Part shown: one piece after another, positions 61,432 through 64,000 of the stretch
How positions within the stretch are numbered: the stretch's first letter is position 1
How the letters are laid out: the number at the start of each line of letters is the position of its first letter
Source of the DNA: Cruorifilaria tuberocauda
Lineage: Eukaryota; Nematoda; Chromadorea; Rhabditida; Onchocercidae
Direction of reading: 5' to 3'
Assembly: GCA_013365365.1 (NCBI GenBank)
Contig: JABVXU010000061.1
Coordinates: 1-64,000, forward strand
DNA: 64,000 nt
Notes under the pieces: model-generated
Seen by the model: the letters and a program-made list of their open reading frames with translations, nothing else
Databases searched by the model: none
What the model was told of the DNA's origin: nothing
Translations under genes and position numbers: made by a program

Positions 61432-63973
61432 TCAACGACGTGATTTATCATCACATGACGATATAGCAGTACTCCGCACAATATTGTCGTGTTGATCTTG
61501 TATTGCACATTTCCAACTAATTATGGTGATAAATATTAAGGCAATAATACCAAAATAACCACTATATACAAGGAACTGAAAGCAACGGATGATTCATTGG
61601 CATGCTTATCGATTATTGAACGGGAAATGATCTGATAAGAAATTGCAGTAATTAGAGAAATAAAATAAAAGATGCAGCAGTAGAAATTGAAACATTGTTG
61701 AATCAATAACTTTAAGTACCATAACAAGAAAAATCAGACAATTACATGGAATTTAAAAGGATAATGCGATAAATAAATATTGAAACTCATTTTTACTTCA
61801 ATATTCACAATGCTTTATCGATTACTCCATAACAAGTTACTACATATAGCTTCATTTTCAACTAACACTTATCAGAGTAAAAGAGTAAATATCTCTTATT
61901 CTGACTATTCAACTGTTAGCAGATTCCTTATTCCAGTAGGTTACTTGTTTAAATAGGTTAAATAAATCCAGTTCAATCATTGTTATCATTTAATAAATGT
62001 TTCAATATGTCAAGTTAATGATGCAACATTTCCATCATTTTTGTTACGGCAATTTACTAATTATTAATTCATCGAATAATGATGCAAATAGGTTGGATTA
62101 TTTAATATCTAATTAATTTGAATTTAATAAATATTTAATTTAATCATTATTAAAATAATATGAAAATATGCTATAATTACAAAAGGGGAGGGGAATAGAA
62201 TGAAAAGAAAAATAAACTTACCTGTTTTCTAATAGATAAAGCAAAAAATCCGTGCTTATCAGCAAATACAAATGTAATTATTGTCTCCAACAAAAGCGCA
62301 ATAAATGTATTCAGGCCAAAAACAAAGCCATAACTTGCCGAATTAAGCTCTGATGCAATCGTCGCACTGAAAAAATGATTAAAATAAACAATAGTTTGAA
62401 ATTTTGTTATAACTTGCACGATCGCACCAATATGCCATTAATAGATTTTTAATTAGCTAAATATACCAACCAAATCTGGTAATGAATAATTGTTGATTAA
62501 ATGTCAATCAAAGTTTTAGTTATTAAAAAGCAAATGTCAAATTATTGCACTATTATCAATAGTTGATCAGAAATTGCAGCCATCAGTGGTTTATTGTTAC
62601 AGTCGACATTTATCACTAATGCAAACATTTATCATACTGATAGCATTTTGCTAGTTTGCAAGTTTTTAATTTAAAAACAGGCAAACTAATTCTTAAATTT
62701 TAACGACAAATAGGCGCAATATGAAAAAAGGATGTTTAAGTTTTTGAAGGAAATATTGAGAAAAATTATAAAAAATGATTCTTAGCAATACTATCACTGA
62801 TTAATCACATAACAAGTTTAGTTAAAAAATTAATCTTTCATCAAAATATTATCAAGAAAAAAGAAAAATACATGTTATAAACTGTTAGCGATATATATGC
62901 ATGCAATCATCAACTTATTATCAGTTATCACCTTATATATTAGCAATCTGCATGCAGTTATCTCCTTAAACACCTCTCGGCTGTTTATTTGTACGATAAA
63001 TTAACTTTCCAACATTCGAATTTTTGAACGAATTAGAGCAACAATATGTGTTCTCCATGCAGCTTACCATGCGGCAGTCATCAGCAGAGTGTAAGCAGCA
63101 TTAATAGCAACGTAAAGAATGTATGCAATGATGACCGATTTACTTTGTGACATAATAATTAATAAAACAGTAATTAGAGCTGATGTAATTGAAAGTATTA
63201 ATTCGTCATGCACTGTCCAGTCTTTCTTAATATATTGCAGTGAAAATGAGATTACTGCACCTGAAATTATTTCGCTTCCTATTCATTAATTTAAGGTTAC
63301 TCTTTCTCATTTTGCTATCTTCATTTAATCAACAAATCGCCCAATCATTTCTCCCATTGCCTCCCCCGCACACTGGTAATTTAAAGTACCGATAATAGTA
63401 TTGATGCACTCGGTAATTCCATTGAAGTTATTTGAAATATTTTGCATTGTAGCCCATAACGATTGCACATAATTTGTAATCTGAAACTTGTAAGATATTA
63501 AACCAAAAATTCTGCTCCTATTTCTATCTTTCTGAACTAATAATATTTTAAAAGTGCATCTCTAAAGGATAACTTTACTTTTTTAAGTAAAAGTATAATT
63601 CCTTGAAAAATGTAACGGTAGCTTTCAATACTAACTATTAGTAAAGCATTTTTATCATTTATTACATAATGGAGTAGTATTTCATCGTTAGACAAAAAAT
63701 ATGCGCTTTTAAATTAATTTTTAAAAATAGATATTCTATTGTTTTAAAAAAAATTTATTGCTAACTTTGTATTTTGATTCAATTCAGTTTGACTGAGTTT
63801 TAATTTCACAAAGAATATTTAAAATTTTGCTAAAAAAAGAAAAGAGTGAAATTTTACCAACCTGATAATACCCACAGCTTGTCAGTGCCCACCATATACT
63901 CCAATTCAAGACAATTTCATTCTTCCTTAATATTTCGAGTTGCTGCAGAAGGAAGTGGCAGTATGCCGCAGTG
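61432..63973 (-). CDS. second SLC19-family transporter, 5' part beyond the window
   Basis: Five 3' exons are inside the window (63973-63862, 63480-63390, 63260-63068, 62366-62222, 61575-61432), 228 residues in phase. They match the second half of the neighbouring transporter: WSIWWALTSCGYYQ against WCIWWALASCGTFQ, NYVQSLWATMQ, NGITECINTIIGA, SELNSASYGFVFG and FADKHGFFALSIRKQ. Intron positions are the same, with exons of 91 and 193 bases in both genes and 145 against 142 for the next. It differs in the tail (SCDDKSRR end) and in many loop residues, so the duplication is old. The role is expected to be import of folate- or thiamine-like vitamins, with possible divergence in substrate. The N-terminal half must lie past position 64000. 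Confidence 0.9.
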
Positions 63974-64000
63974 CTGTAATTAATACTTTGGTGCTTATAT

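Overview
The window looks like nuclear DNA of a chromadorean nematode, most likely a clade III (filarial-type) parasite. The evidence is strong AT-richness, many short introns ending in TTTCAG-like acceptors, acceptor sites directly upstream of start codons that suggest spliced-leader trans-splicing, a cuticle collagen, a serpentine chemoreceptor of the Srab type and an aspin-like (pepsin inhibitor-3) secreted protein. The species was not determined. Exon models were assembled by eye from reading-frame continuity and splice phase. Most chain in phase across every exon, which is the main support for them.

Layout. 0.5-2.1 kb (-): a four-pass membrane protein with claudin-like topology. 3.0 kb (+): tRNA-Ala(CGC). 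4.25-5.7 kb (+): FIS1 mitochondrial fission adaptor, complete in five exons. 7.4-9.6 kb (-): a second, unrelated four-pass membrane protein whose last intron starts with GC. 9.6-22 kb: a long gene-poor stretch with one orphan terminal exon (15.8 kb), a CT microsatellite and a frame-broken gene fragment (20.5 kb). 22.4-25.6 kb (+): a peptide GPCR of the somatostatin/allatostatin-C/opioid-like type, with a possible alternative tail exon at 26.8 kb. 29.1-32.7 kb (+): a type I membrane ZP-domain protein with a furin site. 34.6 kb (-): a possible small secreted peptide. 35.0-38.5 kb (-): an Srab-family chemoreceptor, followed at 39.6 kb by a decayed copy of its first exon. 41.8-44.2 kb (-): lysophosphatidate acyltransferase (AGPAT/ACL). 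45.4 kb (+): an orphan tail-like exon. 46.8-48.7 kb (-): a cuticle collagen. 50.7-52.6 kb (-): an aspin-like secreted protein stacked seven bases behind the stop codon of another small exported-protein ORF. 54.6-58.9 kb and 61.4->64 kb (-): tandem SLC19-family folate/thiamine-type transporters; the second is cut by the window edge.

No single pathway unites the window. It mixes housekeeping genes (FIS1, acyltransferase, vitamin transporters, tRNA) with surface, sensory and secreted genes. The observations most worth following up are two well-supported GC-AG introns, the Srab exon relic, the near-zero spacing of the two secreted-protein ORFs at 52.3 kb, the altered NPxxY motif of the GPCR, a perfect GC-rich hairpin at 27.75 kb and three orphan terminal exons. 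No CRISPR, phage, virus or intact transposon was seen.
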